Shown here: one piece after another, positions 39,291-47,722 of the stretch
Layout of the letters: each line of letters begins with the position of its first letter
How positions within the stretch are numbered: position 1 is the stretch's first letter
Assembly: GCA_964423545.1 (NCBI GenBank)
Contig: CAYRFV010000004.1
Location: forward strand, 1 to 49,412
DNA from: JALOOE01 sp964423545
Lineage (GTDB): Bacteria; Chloroflexota; Anaerolineae; CG2-30-64-16
Length of the DNA stretch: 49,412 bases
Reading direction: 5' to 3'
Notes under the pieces: generated by a model
Seen by the model: only the letters and a program-made list of their open reading frames with translations
Told to the model about the DNA's origin: nothing
Database searches by the model: none
Made by a program: the position numbers and the translations under genes

Positions 39291-40877
39291 TCACCCCATC
39301 ACCCGCTCCGGATACCCGGTCACATCGCGGATCGCTTCGTACAGCGGCCGAAGACGGCCATACATCGGCTGGTAGGCGCGGGCGTACAGGCCGTCGTAGA
39401 TGGCGTGCGCCGCCGGATCGGGAGCGAAGACGCGGCCAACGCGCGTCATGGCTGCAATGGCTGCGGCAAATTCGGCGTGCAGCCCCAGGCCCACCGCCGC
39501 AACGACGGCGGCGCCCAGGCCCGACGTCTCGTAGACGTGCGGTCTGGCCGCCGGCAACCCGAAGACATCGGCCGTAATCTGCATCGCTGCATCGCTTTGC
39601 GAGCCGCCGCCGCAGACCCGCAGCTCGGCGATCGGCGTCCTGCTGCGCCGCTCGATGCGTTCGAGACCCTCGCGCAGCGCATAGGCCAGCCCTTCCAGGA
39701 TGGCGCGATAGAAGTGCTCGCGGGTGTGAACGTCCCCGAAGCCGATGATGGCGCCCTTGGCCTCAGGGCCGGGATCTTTGAGACCGGGCGACCAATAGGG
39801 CTGGAGGATCAGGCCCATCGAGCCGGGCGGAACCGCCTGCACCAGCTCGTCGAAGAGGGCCTCGGGCTCCATGTCCCGCTCCGATGCCAGTGAGCGCTCG
39901 AAATAGCCGAATTCCTCTTTGAACCAGTTCACCATCCAGTAGCCGCGAAAGATCTGCACCTCCAGGCTGTAGGCGCCGGGGACGGCCGCCGGGTAGGGCG
40001 GGATCAACGGGATGACCTCGATGTATCGGCGATGCGTTGCGTTGATGGTCGCCGTGGTGCCGTAGCTCAGGCAGGCGATGCGCGATTCCAGGCAGCCCGC
40101 GCCGATCACCTCGCACGCCTTGTCCGCCGCTGCAGCAATCAGTGGCAAACCGGCCGGGATGCCCGTGGCTGTGGCCGCCTCGGGCGTGATCTCGCCAAGC
40201 GGTTCGCCGGGCGGCGCGAGATCGGGCAACACCGCAGGATCCATCGGCACGGCCTGCCATTTCCAGTCGGAAGGCGCGCCCCACCGCTGATGCTTATAGT
40301 CGAACGGGACATAGCCCACCTGGCAACCCGTCGAGTCGCAGTACCGGCCAGTCAGCTTGTAGGTGAGGAAGCCGGAGAGCAGCAGGTATTTGTGGGTCTG
40401 CTCCCAGACCTGAGGCTGCTGCGTGCGAATCCAGTTGGCTTCCGCCTCGGCCTGAAGATAGGCGACCGTCTCCCGCATGCCGGTGAGAGCGAACAGCAGC
40501 CCCCACAACCCGCCGACAGGCTTCAGTCCGTACGTGCGTCGCTGGTCCAGCCAGAGGATGGTGGGCCGCAGCGGTTCGCCCTGTCGATCGACGTTGACGA
40601 CCGAGCCGCGCTGCGTCGTAAGGGCGACCCCGGCCAACCGCAGCCGGACGTCGCCCAGCCCTGCCGTTGCAGCCTCGCGCCACAGAAGCTGGCAGCCGCG
40701 GCACAGGCAGGACCAGAAAGCGCCGGCATCCTGCTCGGCCCAGCCGGGCTGATCGGCGAAGTAGGGCGGGTTCATCGGCACGCGCGCCTTGGCGAGCAGG
40801 TTGCCTCGCAGATCGAAGAGCAGTGCGCGCAGGCTCTGGGTGCCGTTGTCGATGGCGAGGAGGAGATCGCGGGTCAT
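39291..40877 (-). CDS. FGGY-family carbohydrate kinase
   Basis: This 528-residue sugar kinase of the actin-like ATPase fold starts LLLAIDNGTQSLRALLFDL (phosphate-1 loop). It has the adenosine-binding GGGSQSDAAMQITADVFGLP near residue 440 and ACLSYGTTATINATHRR near 285. It resembles xylulokinase-type members but is longer in the middle, with EVQIFRGYWMVNWFKEEFGYFE, so the substrate (a pentulose, tetritol or similar) is not assigned. It has its own promoter (40918-40946) and is not in a recognisable catabolic operon; lysoplasmalogenase follows. Confidence 0.9.
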   Translation of the reverse strand: MTRDLLLAIDNGTQSLRALLFDLRGNLLAKARVPMNPPYFADQPGWAEQDAGAFWSCLCRGCQLLWREAATAGLGDVRLRLAGVALTTQRGSVVNVDRQGEPLRPTILWLDQRRTYGLKPVGGLWGLLFALTGMRETVAYLQAEAEANWIRTQQPQVWEQTHKYLLLSGFLTYKLTGRYCDSTGCQVGYVPFDYKHQRWGAPSDWKWQAVPMDPAVLPDLAPPGEPLGEITPEAATATGIPAGLPLIAAAADKACEVIGAGCLESRIACLSYGTTATINATHRRYIEVIPLIPPYPAAVPGAYSLEVQIFRGYWMVNWFKEEFGYFERSLASERDMEPEALFDELVQAVPPGSMGLILQPYWSPGLKDPGPEAKGAIIGFGDVHTREHFYRAILEGLAYALREGLERIERRSRTPIAELRVCGGGSQSDAAMQITADVFGLPAARPHVYETSGLGAAVVAAVGLGLHAEFAAAIAAMTRVGRVFAPDPAAHAIYDGLYARAYQPMYGRLRPLYEAIRDVTGYPERVMG

Positions 40878-40911
40878 TGGCTCTTTTCGAGTACAGGATC
40901 CGATTCAGACG

Positions 40912-40946
40912 ACATGCATGTTAGCACAGAGCCCGCGCGCTGGCAA
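40912..40946 (-). promoter_or_regulatory. FGGY kinase promoter with ACATGCATGT palindrome
   Basis: Minus strand: TTGCCA (40941-40946) and TAACAT (40918-40923), 17 bp apart, leader about 35 nt. The 10-bp palindrome ACATGCATGT (40912-40921) overlaps the -10 box and could be an operator. Confidence 0.6.
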
Positions 40947-40986
40947 TCTCGAATTGCGCAGCGCCTGGGGGAGGTTCCTTGCGACC

Positions 40987-41424
40987 TCAGCCGTTCCCGT
41001 ACTCCGTGCCTTCGGCCGCGTCCGCGACGCTCTCGAACTCCAGCCTGTAGCCGTCGACGTCCGACAGCGAGGTGATCCACATCCCGTTGCCGACGAAGGG
41101 TTTGGAGGGGTTGAGCCCGCGCGTCCTGAACTCCCGGTAGAGCGCCAGAGCGTCGGTGCAGATGAAGTAGATCGAGACGCCCACTCCCACCTTCCCGACC
41201 GGGGTCCAGGCATCGCGTCCTTCGGTGGGGAATTGCTGCAACATCACGGCCGCCCCGCCCCGCTGGAGCCAGCACCAGCGGAGCTTGCCCTCATCGATCC
41301 AGCGCCTGGTCAACTCGAAGCCGAGGCCATCGACATAGAAGCGGACCGATGCTTCGATGTCGACCACCGCGAAGAAGGGTACAGCCTGCTGAATATTCGG
41401 GTCAAACTTGGTCTGGAGTTTCAT
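40987..41424 (-). CDS. VOC family (glyoxalase/bleomycin-resistance/dioxygenase) protein
   Basis: This 145-residue two-module beta-alpha-beta-beta-beta protein is seen as QAVPFFAVVDIEASVRFYVDGLGFEL and, in the second half, GVSIYFICTDALALYREFRTRG with SDVDGYRLEFES. The typical metal or substrate residues are the early position in VPFFAVVD and the late Glu in YRLEFE. It may be a lyase, an isomerase or a resistance protein; VOC members this small are not predictable. It stands between the FGGY kinase and PIG-L genes on the same strand. Confidence 0.87.
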   Translation of the reverse strand: MKLQTKFDPNIQQAVPFFAVVDIEASVRFYVDGLGFELTRRWIDEGKLRWCWLQRGGAAVMLQQFPTEGRDAWTPVGKVGVGVSIYFICTDALALYREFRTRGLNPSKPFVGNGMWITSLSDVDGYRLEFESVADAAEGTEYGNG

Positions 41425-41483
41425 CGTTCGTTCCCTCAGCCGATGGAGTGCCGCCGGCGGATCCGTTCACGGCCGCAGCCCCC

Positions 41484-42326
41484 TCATCCAAACAGCTCGC
41501 GACGCAGCGCTGCGCCCGGCAGCGGAGGGGGCGCCTGCTGCTGAAACGTCTCAAAGCCGAACATGCGCCGCACTGCGAAGTCCGGCAGCCAGCGGAATGC
41601 TTCGGCGGGCCCGCCCTGGCTGCGGTGACACGCGGAGGCGCGCTGTTTCACATCGTAGTACTGCCGCACATCGATGCGTGCGTGCACCGGCGTCTCCCAG
41701 CTCACGATCTTTGTCAGGTCGATATCGCCGTTTCGTCCGAACTTGTGCGGGTCGCGGCCGAGCAGAGGCATCAACCGGACCACCGCCTTCAGTACGCCGG
41801 GGTTGAACGCGGTGAAGTAGAGACGCTGGACCTGATGCGGTGGGCCGCTTTCCGGATACCGATCCGGATCGGCTGACGCAGCAAACGCCGCCACCGTGGC
41901 CTGGTGCAGTTTGATGTGGTCAGGGTGTCCGTAGCCGCCGAACTCATTGTCGCAAATCACGACCTGGGGCCGGTGCCTGCGAATGGAAGCGACGATCTGC
42001 CCGGTCACCTGATCCAACGGCGCCTGTACGAGACAGTCGGGATGCTGGTTATCGGGCGCACCGGCCATGCCGCTGTCGCGATACCCGAACCAGTCGATGC
42101 CGGCAAGTCCGAGCTCCAGCGCGGCGCAGCACAACTCGGCAGCCCGAACCTGGCCGGGGCCGGCGTAACCGGCCAACAGGCCGGCCTCGATGCTGCCGGC
42201 CGCTCCATCGGTGCCGCACACCAGCCAGACCTCCACCCCTTCACGCGCGTACTTGGCCAGCGTGCCTCCGGGGCCGAACGACTCGTCATCGGGATGGGCG
42301 AAGACGGCAAGCAGGGTGTTGCGCAT
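41484..42326 (-). CDS. PIG-L/LmbE family deacetylase
   Basis: This 280-residue zinc-dependent N-deacetylase of the LmbE fold starts at MRNTLLAVFAHPDDESFGPG. The zinc/catalytic motif AHPDDE lies at residues ~9-14, and the third ligand is in EFGGYGHPDHIKLHQATVAAF (HPDH, ~135). GGAGAAAG precedes ATG 42326; the longer frame from 42368 overlaps the divergent HdeD promoter. Substrates of the family include GlcNAc-inositol and bacillithiol or mycothiol precursors, but many members are unassigned. No thiol-biosynthesis partner is present. Confidence 0.9.
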   Translation of the reverse strand: MRNTLLAVFAHPDDESFGPGGTLAKYAREGVEVWLVCGTDGAAGSIEAGLLAGYAGPGQVRAAELCCAALELGLAGIDWFGYRDSGMAGAPDNQHPDCLVQAPLDQVTGQIVASIRRHRPQVVICDNEFGGYGHPDHIKLHQATVAAFAASADPDRYPESGPPHQVQRLYFTAFNPGVLKAVVRLMPLLGRDPHKFGRNGDIDLTKIVSWETPVHARIDVRQYYDVKQRASACHRSQGGPAEAFRWLPDFAVRRMFGFETFQQQAPPPLPGAALRRELFG

Positions 42327-42361
42327 CTGTGCACTTTCTCCGTGGGCGACCTGAAAACTGT

Positions 42362-42390
42362 TTGACAAAACACCTGCCCTCGATTATAGT
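42362..42390 (+). promoter_or_regulatory. Sigma-70-type promoter of the HdeD-like gene
   Basis: TTGACA (42362-42367) and TATAGT (42385-42390) are 17 bp apart. The start site is near 42397, with a long leader of about 195 nt to ATG 42593. Confidence 0.8.
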
Positions 42391-42422
42391 GCGCTTACAT
42401 CTATCGTGCGCTTGCATCGATC
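42389..42422. repeat. 17-bp tandem direct repeat at HdeD-gene transcription start
   Basis: GTGCGCTTACATCTATC (42389-42405) is followed at once by GTGCGCTTGCATCGATC (42406-42422), 15 of 17 positions identical. It covers the end of the -10 box and the predicted start site, so it could be a two-site operator for a stress regulator. Confidence 0.65.
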
Positions 42423-42592
42423 AGGCCGCCGGCGTGGGCGGAGAGCTCCGGGCAGGAGGATGGCCTATGCATTGACACCCCAAGAACCCTTCTTCGTATG
42501 GTCGGCGCCGGCATCACGGCGCGACCGGTTGCCACCGTGTGCGACATGTCGTTTCTTCGCTCATCATTCTTTAGCTATCAGGAGACATCGCC

Positions 42593-43123
42593 ATGACTGC
42601 TGCACTCACCCAAACCAAGTCGTCTGCCCCGTGGTGGCTCATCCTCATCGAAGGAATTGCGGTGCTGATCCTGGGCATTCTCTTGCTGACATCGCCGGGC
42701 GCTACGTCGGTCGTCGTGACCACCTTCTTGGGTGCCTATTTCCTGGTCAGCGGCATCTTCAACATCGTCGCCGTCTTCACCAATAAGGAGCGCAAGTGGT
42801 ACTGGTCGCTGTTGATCGGCATCCTGGGGATCATCGCCGGCCTACTGGTGCTCCAGCATCCCATCTGGTCGACGCTGGTCGTCGGCGCCACCCTGACCAT
42901 TATGCTCGGCGTCTGGGCGCTGATGATGGGAATCCTCTACCTGATCAAGGGCTTCCAGGGCGACGGGGTCTGGTCGATCATCTTGGGCGTCGTCGACATC
43001 ATCATCGGCATCTGGCTGTTGACCAATATCGGCCGGGCGACCCTGGCCCTCCCATGGGCGGCCGGGCTCCTGGCACTGGTCGGCGGCGTTGCGCTGATCA
43101 TCCTCGCATTCAAGAATCGGTGA
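42593..43123 (+). CDS. HdeD-like (DUF308) membrane protein
   Basis: This 176-residue protein has six predicted helices in three repeated pairs (LILIEGIAVLILGILLL, SLLIGILGIIAGLLVLQHP, SIILGVVDIIIGIWLL), the pattern of the HdeD/DUF308 family. E. coli HdeD contributes to acid resistance; most homologs have no proven role. AGGAG lies nine bases before the ATG. It stands alone, divergent from the PIG-L gene and convergent with the lipoprotein gene, with a shared two-way terminator. Confidence 0.9.
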   Translation: MTAALTQTKSSAPWWLILIEGIAVLILGILLLTSPGATSVVVTTFLGAYFLVSGIFNIVAVFTNKERKWYWSLLIGILGIIAGLLVLQHPIWSTLVVGATLTIMLGVWALMMGILYLIKGFQGDGVWSIILGVVDIIIGIWLLTNIGRATLALPWAAGLLALVGGVALIILAFKNR

Positions 43124-43211
43124 TCCGGAGCGTCTCCCGGCGCTGAGCCGATCTTGGCGCTGCGCCCAGTGATACCACAGGCCGGCCGATAATGCAAGGC
43201 CGCCCCGCCGA

Positions 43212-43421
43212 TGCGGCCGCACCGGCGGTGCGGGCAAACAAGAACGGCAGGAGGATTGGTTCTCCTNNNNNNNNNNNNNNNNNNNNNNNNNNNNNNNNNN
43301 NNNNNNNNNNNNNNNNNNNNNNNNNNNNNNNNNNNNNNNNNNNNNNNNNNNNNNNNNNNNNNNNNNTGCGGCCGCACCGGCGGTGCGGGCAAACAAGAAC
43401 GGCAGGAGGATTGGTTCTCCT
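43212..43421. repeat. Identical 55-bp sequence on both sides of an assembly gap
   Basis: The segment 43212-43266 (starting TGCGGCCGCACCGG, ending TTGGTTCTCCT) is repeated exactly at 43367-43421, with 100 N between. A shared length of exactly 55 suggests contig ends overlapping by an assembler k-mer rather than true duplication. A real tandem repeat that broke the assembly is also possible. Confidence 0.85.
43267..43366. other. Assembly gap (100 N)
   Basis: One hundred N between the two copies of the 55-bp segment. The true length is unknown and may be zero or negative. Confidence 0.99.
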
Positions 43422-43430
43422 GCCGTTCTT
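43395..43430. terminator. Bidirectional terminator between convergent genes
   Basis: AAGAACGGCAGGAG (43395-43408) pairs with CTCCTGCCGTTCTT (43417-43430) across an 8-nt loop, with A-rich sequence before it and TTCTT after it, so it can work in both directions. It serves the HdeD-like gene (plus) and the lipoprotein gene ending at 43494 (minus). The first 55-bp copy holds only the left arm before the gap. Confidence 0.75.
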
Positions 43431-43493
43431 CTATGTCCCTGCGCGGGCCTGCTCAGGCGCAACCGAGCGGCAGCGGTCCGTTCGCCGGCATCG

Positions 43494-46046
43494 TCACTTG
43501 GGCGCCGGCTGTGGGGCGGGCAGCGGTCGTGGCGTTGGCGCCACGACCGCTGCATACACCATCACGGACTGCGCGGCGTTAGCCGATGCCTGCTCGGAGC
43601 TGACAATCAGGGTGTAGGTGATGCCACCGGGAGCCGGCGGGCAATCCTGATGCTGCCCTGGCGATCCGAAGTCCTGCGCGATGACATCGTTGTTCCGTTT
43701 CAGCAGAGTAGTGGCGGTGGCGCCCGAGAATTCCCAGCTCAGCACGACGCACTGTCCCACAGTGATATCCTTGGCGCTCGCGTTGAAGAACTTGATGGTC
43801 GGAGCCTGCGGTGGAGCTGGGGTAGGCGGCGCCTGCACCGTCACCGTGCGCTCCTGGGCGGTGGCCTGTCCGACATGGTTGAAGGCTTCCAGCCGATAGA
43901 CGAAGCTGGTCGGCTCGGTAAGGCAGTCCTGCAGCGACCCGTTCAGCCCGCCGTGATCCAGCATCACTGCGCCGTTGCGCGTCAGGCGCGTCCACTCCGT
44001 GCCGCCGCCGGTCGCCCACTGAATCTGGACGCACTGAGCCGACTGGATCCGATCCGGCTGCACCGAGAAGGAATGGATCACAGGGGGCTGCGGGGCCGGC
44101 GTTGGCGGGACGACCGGTGTCGCCGTCGGTGGCATGGCGGTCGGTGGCTGGGCAACGATCGTCACATCGCGCTGCTGCCTCGCTGTGCCGCCGGGACCGG
44201 AAGCCGTGAGCACGTAGGGGACCACGCCGCTGCCAGGCGGGCAGTCATCCATGTTGCCGCGCGTCGGCGCATTGTCCCAGATCGCTGCGCCGCCGCGGGT
44301 GATCGTCACCTGGTTGACCGCACCCTGCACATCCCATTGGATGTTCACGCATTGTCCAGCGCCGATCTGTGGCGGGTTGACCGCGAAGTAGGCGATCAGC
44401 GGGGCCGCACTCTGCGTGACGTAGATCGTGATCTGGCTGATCTGCACCGAGTTGTCGGGAAAGACGACGCGCAGATCATAGGTGGTCGTCTGCGTGGGGC
44501 ACTGGACACTGGACCCCTGGCCTGCTACGCCGTAGTTCTGCCAGTCTGTGACGCCGTCGGGGTAGAAGTAGACCGCCTGGACGTTCGTCACGTTCCAGGA
44601 AAAGGTCACGCATTCACCGGCGTTGATGTTCGTCCGGTCCACCGTGAAGCTGATGCCGGGCACTGGCGACGCAGTCGGGGCGGCGGTGGGTTTCGGCGGA
44701 GCGGGCACCTGGATGCCGACGTAGACCGTCTGGCCGAAGCTTTGACCGCTGCCGTTCTGCATCTGCCAGAAGCCCTGGTACACTCCCGGCTGGAGCGGAG
44801 CCACCAGGTTGACGAAGAAGTCATAGGTGGCGCCGGGCGGCACGGGTTGCGTCACCGGCGCCGGTTGGCCGCCCATTCTGGCAGCAGGAGTGTTGCCGTA
44901 GGCATAGACCAGCCGGTACGCCGTTGACCAGGTGCACGTGCCGGTGTTTTTCACGCGCCAGCCTTTCTGGAACGGCTGGCCGGGGGGAATGACGGGCGGC
45001 GCCGTCATGTTCTTGTCATCGAAGGTGAGATCCGCCACCCATGCCATGCCGTCGATGCAACTGACCGGCGTGGGGGTGACGACCACAGGCGGTCGCGGCG
45101 TGCTCGTGGGCCGCGGAGTGGGGGTTGGGACGGCCGGGTCGGGCTTGTTGCCGGTGTACTGAAGCAGCAGCTTCGTGACCGTGCCATCTGCCTGGAGGCG
45201 AGCCAACGACCTGTTGATGTTGTCGCGCAGGACATCGGCGCCCAGCGGCACGGCGATGCCGTAATACTGCGGCACCAGGCCGCCGCCCACGCTCTTCAGG
45301 CCTCCCTGCCGGATGAAAGCGTTCGCCGCGCCGGCATCGAGCATCACGACATCGATCCTGTTCGACTTCAGGGCGCTGATTGCCTGGGCGGTGTCGGTGA
45401 AGCTGAACAGGTTGCGCTGCGGCATCTTGCGCGAGTCGATCAGCGCGTCTTGCAGGAATGTTTCGTAGACGCTTGCCCTTTGCGCACCGATCTTCAGCTG
45501 CGCCAACTCGTCGATCGATTTGATTTCGGTGATCTTCGACTTGTCCGAGGCCAGCAGCCCATCCTCCCCAACGTAATACGGGCTGGAGAAATCGACGACT
45601 TTCTCACGCTCCGGCGTGATCGAAACCGCCGCAATCACCGCATCGACCTGGCCAAGCTGCAGCGCGTTGTAGAGGCCGTCAAAGGCAAAGTTCTTGATCT
45701 CAACCTTCAGGCCGAGTTGCTTGCCGATTTCGCGGATCAAGGCCGGATCGAAACCGTCGATCTGGAACTTATCGTTCAAGAACTCAAACGGCGGGTAGTC
45801 GGCCGATGTGCCGACGATCATCGTGCCGTCTTTCTGGATACGCTGCCAGACCGCGTCTCCCGCTGCCGGAGCCGTGGCAGTCGGCTGCGGTCTCGGCTGG
45901 GTGGGAGCGGGCGCCAACGTCGCCGTTGGTGGCGGTGGCGGGACCGTGGGCGTCGGCGTCGGTGCCGTCTGAGCGCACCCGCCCAGAAGAATGACTGTCA
46001 GGGCCATCAGAACCAACAGAACCAAAATCGGTCTCGCACGCTTCAT
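43494..46046 (-). CDS. Lipoprotein with SBP_bac_3, NBR1-Ig-like and four Ig-like repeat domains
   Basis: This 850-residue surface lipoprotein has lipobox LLGGC (Cys24) and a Pro/Thr linker, then a family-3 amino-acid-type solute-binding domain at ~65-300 (MIVGTSADYPPFEF, VDAVIAAVSITPEREKVVDFSSPY). At ~335-447 is an NBR1 FW/Ig-like domain (AWVADLTFDDKNM, GWRVKNTGTCTWSTAYRLVY, GVYQGFWQMQNGSGQSFG). Four Ig-like repeats follow at ~464-543, 549-632, 655-738 and 749-832, each with a Cys pair (GxCVxxxW and DCPP-like). No permease or ATPase is nearby, so the binding domain is probably a sensor or tethered capture module. It follows the META lipoprotein by 49 nt in one operon. Confidence 0.9.
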   Translation of the reverse strand: MKRARPILVLLVLMALTVILLGGCAQTAPTPTPTVPPPPPTATLAPAPTQPRPQPTATAPAAGDAVWQRIQKDGTMIVGTSADYPPFEFLNDKFQIDGFDPALIREIGKQLGLKVEIKNFAFDGLYNALQLGQVDAVIAAVSITPEREKVVDFSSPYYVGEDGLLASDKSKITEIKSIDELAQLKIGAQRASVYETFLQDALIDSRKMPQRNLFSFTDTAQAISALKSNRIDVVMLDAGAANAFIRQGGLKSVGGGLVPQYYGIAVPLGADVLRDNINRSLARLQADGTVTKLLLQYTGNKPDPAVPTPTPRPTSTPRPPVVVTPTPVSCIDGMAWVADLTFDDKNMTAPPVIPPGQPFQKGWRVKNTGTCTWSTAYRLVYAYGNTPAARMGGQPAPVTQPVPPGATYDFFVNLVAPLQPGVYQGFWQMQNGSGQSFGQTVYVGIQVPAPPKPTAAPTASPVPGISFTVDRTNINAGECVTFSWNVTNVQAVYFYPDGVTDWQNYGVAGQGSSVQCPTQTTTYDLRVVFPDNSVQISQITIYVTQSAAPLIAYFAVNPPQIGAGQCVNIQWDVQGAVNQVTITRGGAAIWDNAPTRGNMDDCPPGSGVVPYVLTASGPGGTARQQRDVTIVAQPPTAMPPTATPVVPPTPAPQPPVIHSFSVQPDRIQSAQCVQIQWATGGGTEWTRLTRNGAVMLDHGGLNGSLQDCLTEPTSFVYRLEAFNHVGQATAQERTVTVQAPPTPAPPQAPTIKFFNASAKDITVGQCVVLSWEFSGATATTLLKRNNDVIAQDFGSPGQHQDCPPAPGGITYTLIVSSEQASANAAQSVMVYAAVVAPTPRPLPAPQPAPK

Positions 46047-46095
46047 ATGAACCCTTTTGTCCCTTTCATCAGTTTGTGGGGCGCCGGCCGTCGGG

Positions 46096-47568
46096 TCATC
46101 TCAGCGTGATCTCCAGCGTATAGCTGACCATGCCGATATCGACAGGCGCCTGAACGGTGAGGCGGTACTCGCCGGTGAGCGGCAGCGCACCGGACCACGG
46201 CGCGCCGGGTCCGGCCAGACCCACGAGCTGTCCCTTCGGATCGGCAATGGCGACACGCATCGGTCCGTTCGCGCTGACGCTGACGGTGAGTTTCTGGCCC
46301 GCCTTGGCGTTCAACGTGTACGCCACGCTTCCTCCCGGCTTGACCTGCCCGCTGACCTGCGCGGTGCTGGAGCCAGGCTCGAAACGGATGACCGTCGGTT
46401 CGCTGGCCGGTGAGGGTGGCGCGTCTGTCTTGCCGACAATCGCGATGGTCAGCGAATAGTTGGTCCCTGGCGCGCCCTTCGGCGCCGAGACAGTCAGGTA
46501 GTAGTCCTGACTGGCCGGCAACACCCCGGTCCACGTCGCCGGAGAGGTCACACTCGCCAGCGCCCTACGATCGGCGCCCACAATGCTGACCTGGATCGAT
46601 CCTTTGGTCGCACTCGGCTGCACCGTCATGGTCTGACCGGCTGCTGCACGCAGCACATACAGGGTCGGCGCGCCCGGCTCGACATGCCCCTCGATCTTGT
46701 CCGATGTGGAGCCCTTGGGAAACTGGATGCGGACGGGCTGTTGCGGCGCGCGCGGCGTGAGCTGGGGCGTCGCGCTGATGGCGGCGGTCGCGCTGATCGG
46801 CGCGGTTGCCGTGACCGTGGAGGTTCCGGTGATGCCCGCCGTGGACGTAATCGGGACCGCCGGAGCTGGCTGTGCGGCTGCGGCAGCCTGGGCGGCGAAC
46901 GTCAGCACGCCATCCGGATAGGTGACCCTCAGTCTGCCGTCAGTCGAGATCGTGAAAGTGCGCGCTGCCTGGAACGCGTCGAGGTAGGTCTGCTCCTGCT
47001 GATTCACGGGCTGCAGGCAAGCCTTGCGCGTGACGGCAAGGGGCCCGATGGACAGCTCATCCCCTCCGGCGACATGCGTTCCGCTGTAGTCGTTGCAGCC
47101 GGCAGAGCCGCTGATGGCGCCATCGCCGCCGAAGCGCGCGGTGATCGGCGCCTGTGGCAGCACTTTCACCGGTTTGTCAGGCTTGCCATACGACTCCAGC
47201 ACCCACAGCGCGTCTTGGAGTCTGACCGGCGTCGTGACGGTGAAGGTCGTCACCGGTTTGGTCTGGCTGATGGGCGTCGCCGGTGTGCTGGCCGTGGAGG
47301 TCAACCGTACGGCGGCGGTCACGCTGGCTGTCGCAGCGATAGCCGGCATTGTGACGGTGGTAGCCCTGGTGGCGGCAATCGTGGGAGTGATGGCCGGGGC
47401 TGCAGTCGCCACCACTGCGGGTGTGCGCCCCGCTGGCTGAGGAGTGGTAGCCGCCTTCTCGGCCGTGGGCAGCGTCGGGAGTTGCGGAGCCCCCCCGAGG
47501 CAAGCGGACAGCGCCATCGAGAGCGCGAGCAGTGTGAGCGCCAGAACCAGGCCAAGACGTCGATTCAT
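46096..47568 (-). CDS. Lipoprotein with META/HslJ domain and two PPC-like repeats
   Basis: This 490-residue lipoprotein starts MNRRLGLVLALTLLALSM at ATG 47568 with GGAGG ahead, and has lipobox LSAC (Cys23). A long Thr/Ala/Pro spacer leads to a META/HslJ domain at ~115-226 (LQDALWVLESYG, GGDGAISGSAGCNDYSG, LAVTRKACLQP). After a second spacer come two repeats of about 95 residues (~279-375 and ~390-489) resembling bacterial pre-peptidase C-terminal domains (KIEGHVEPGAPTLYVLRAAAGQTMTV; QVSGQVKPGGSVAYTLNAKAGQKLTV). Probably a cell-surface protein of unknown role, co-expressed with the NBR1-type lipoprotein. Confidence 0.87.
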   Translation of the reverse strand: MNRRLGLVLALTLLALSMALSACLGGAPQLPTLPTAEKAATTPQPAGRTPAVVATAAPAITPTIAATRATTVTMPAIAATASVTAAVRLTSTASTPATPISQTKPVTTFTVTTPVRLQDALWVLESYGKPDKPVKVLPQAPITARFGGDGAISGSAGCNDYSGTHVAGGDELSIGPLAVTRKACLQPVNQQEQTYLDAFQAARTFTISTDGRLRVTYPDGVLTFAAQAAAAAQPAPAVPITSTAGITGTSTVTATAPISATAAISATPQLTPRAPQQPVRIQFPKGSTSDKIEGHVEPGAPTLYVLRAAAGQTMTVQPSATKGSIQVSIVGADRRALASVTSPATWTGVLPASQDYYLTVSAPKGAPGTNYSLTIAIVGKTDAPPSPASEPTVIRFEPGSSTAQVSGQVKPGGSVAYTLNAKAGQKLTVSVSANGPMRVAIADPKGQLVGLAGPGAPWSGALPLTGEYRLTVQAPVDIGMVSYTLEITLR

Positions 47569-47667
47569 CTGATCCTCCAAACAGGCGATTCACGGGCCGA
47601 GCGCGCTGTTCGAAACGACGCGCCCGCCGGCAGGGTGTCCGAAGCGGTCGCCGGTCAGCAAGACGAT

Positions 47668-47696
47668 TTGACAGCGCGCTACGGTTCGGGTACATT
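47668..47696 (+). promoter_or_regulatory. Plus-strand promoter facing the 48206 gene
   Basis: TTGACA (47668-47673) and TACATT (47691-47696) are 17 bp apart. Its -10 overlaps the -10 of the opposite promoter at 47694-47722, so the two compete. The leader to 48206 would be about 500 nt and cover the GH63-like remnant. Confidence 0.5.
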
Positions 47697-47722
47697 ATAC
47701 TTCGTTTTGTCGGTGTGTCCAA
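47694..47722 (-). promoter_or_regulatory. Minus-strand promoter of the META/NBR1 lipoprotein operon
   Basis: Minus strand: TTGGAC (47717-47722) and a perfect TATAAT (47694-47699), 17 bp apart; leader about 120 nt to ATG 47568. Confidence 0.65.

Noticed and set aside
42460..42786. ORF beginning next to AGGAGG at about 42466, overlapping the HdeD-like gene
   Set aside because: The ribosome sequence directly abuts the ATG, and the frame runs out of phase into the HdeD-like gene with His/Arg-rich composition. At most a leader peptide.
43212..43421. The repeated 55-bp blocks as a CRISPR array
   Set aside because: Only two copies, separated by N rather than a spacer, and each contains a terminator arm; no cas genes.
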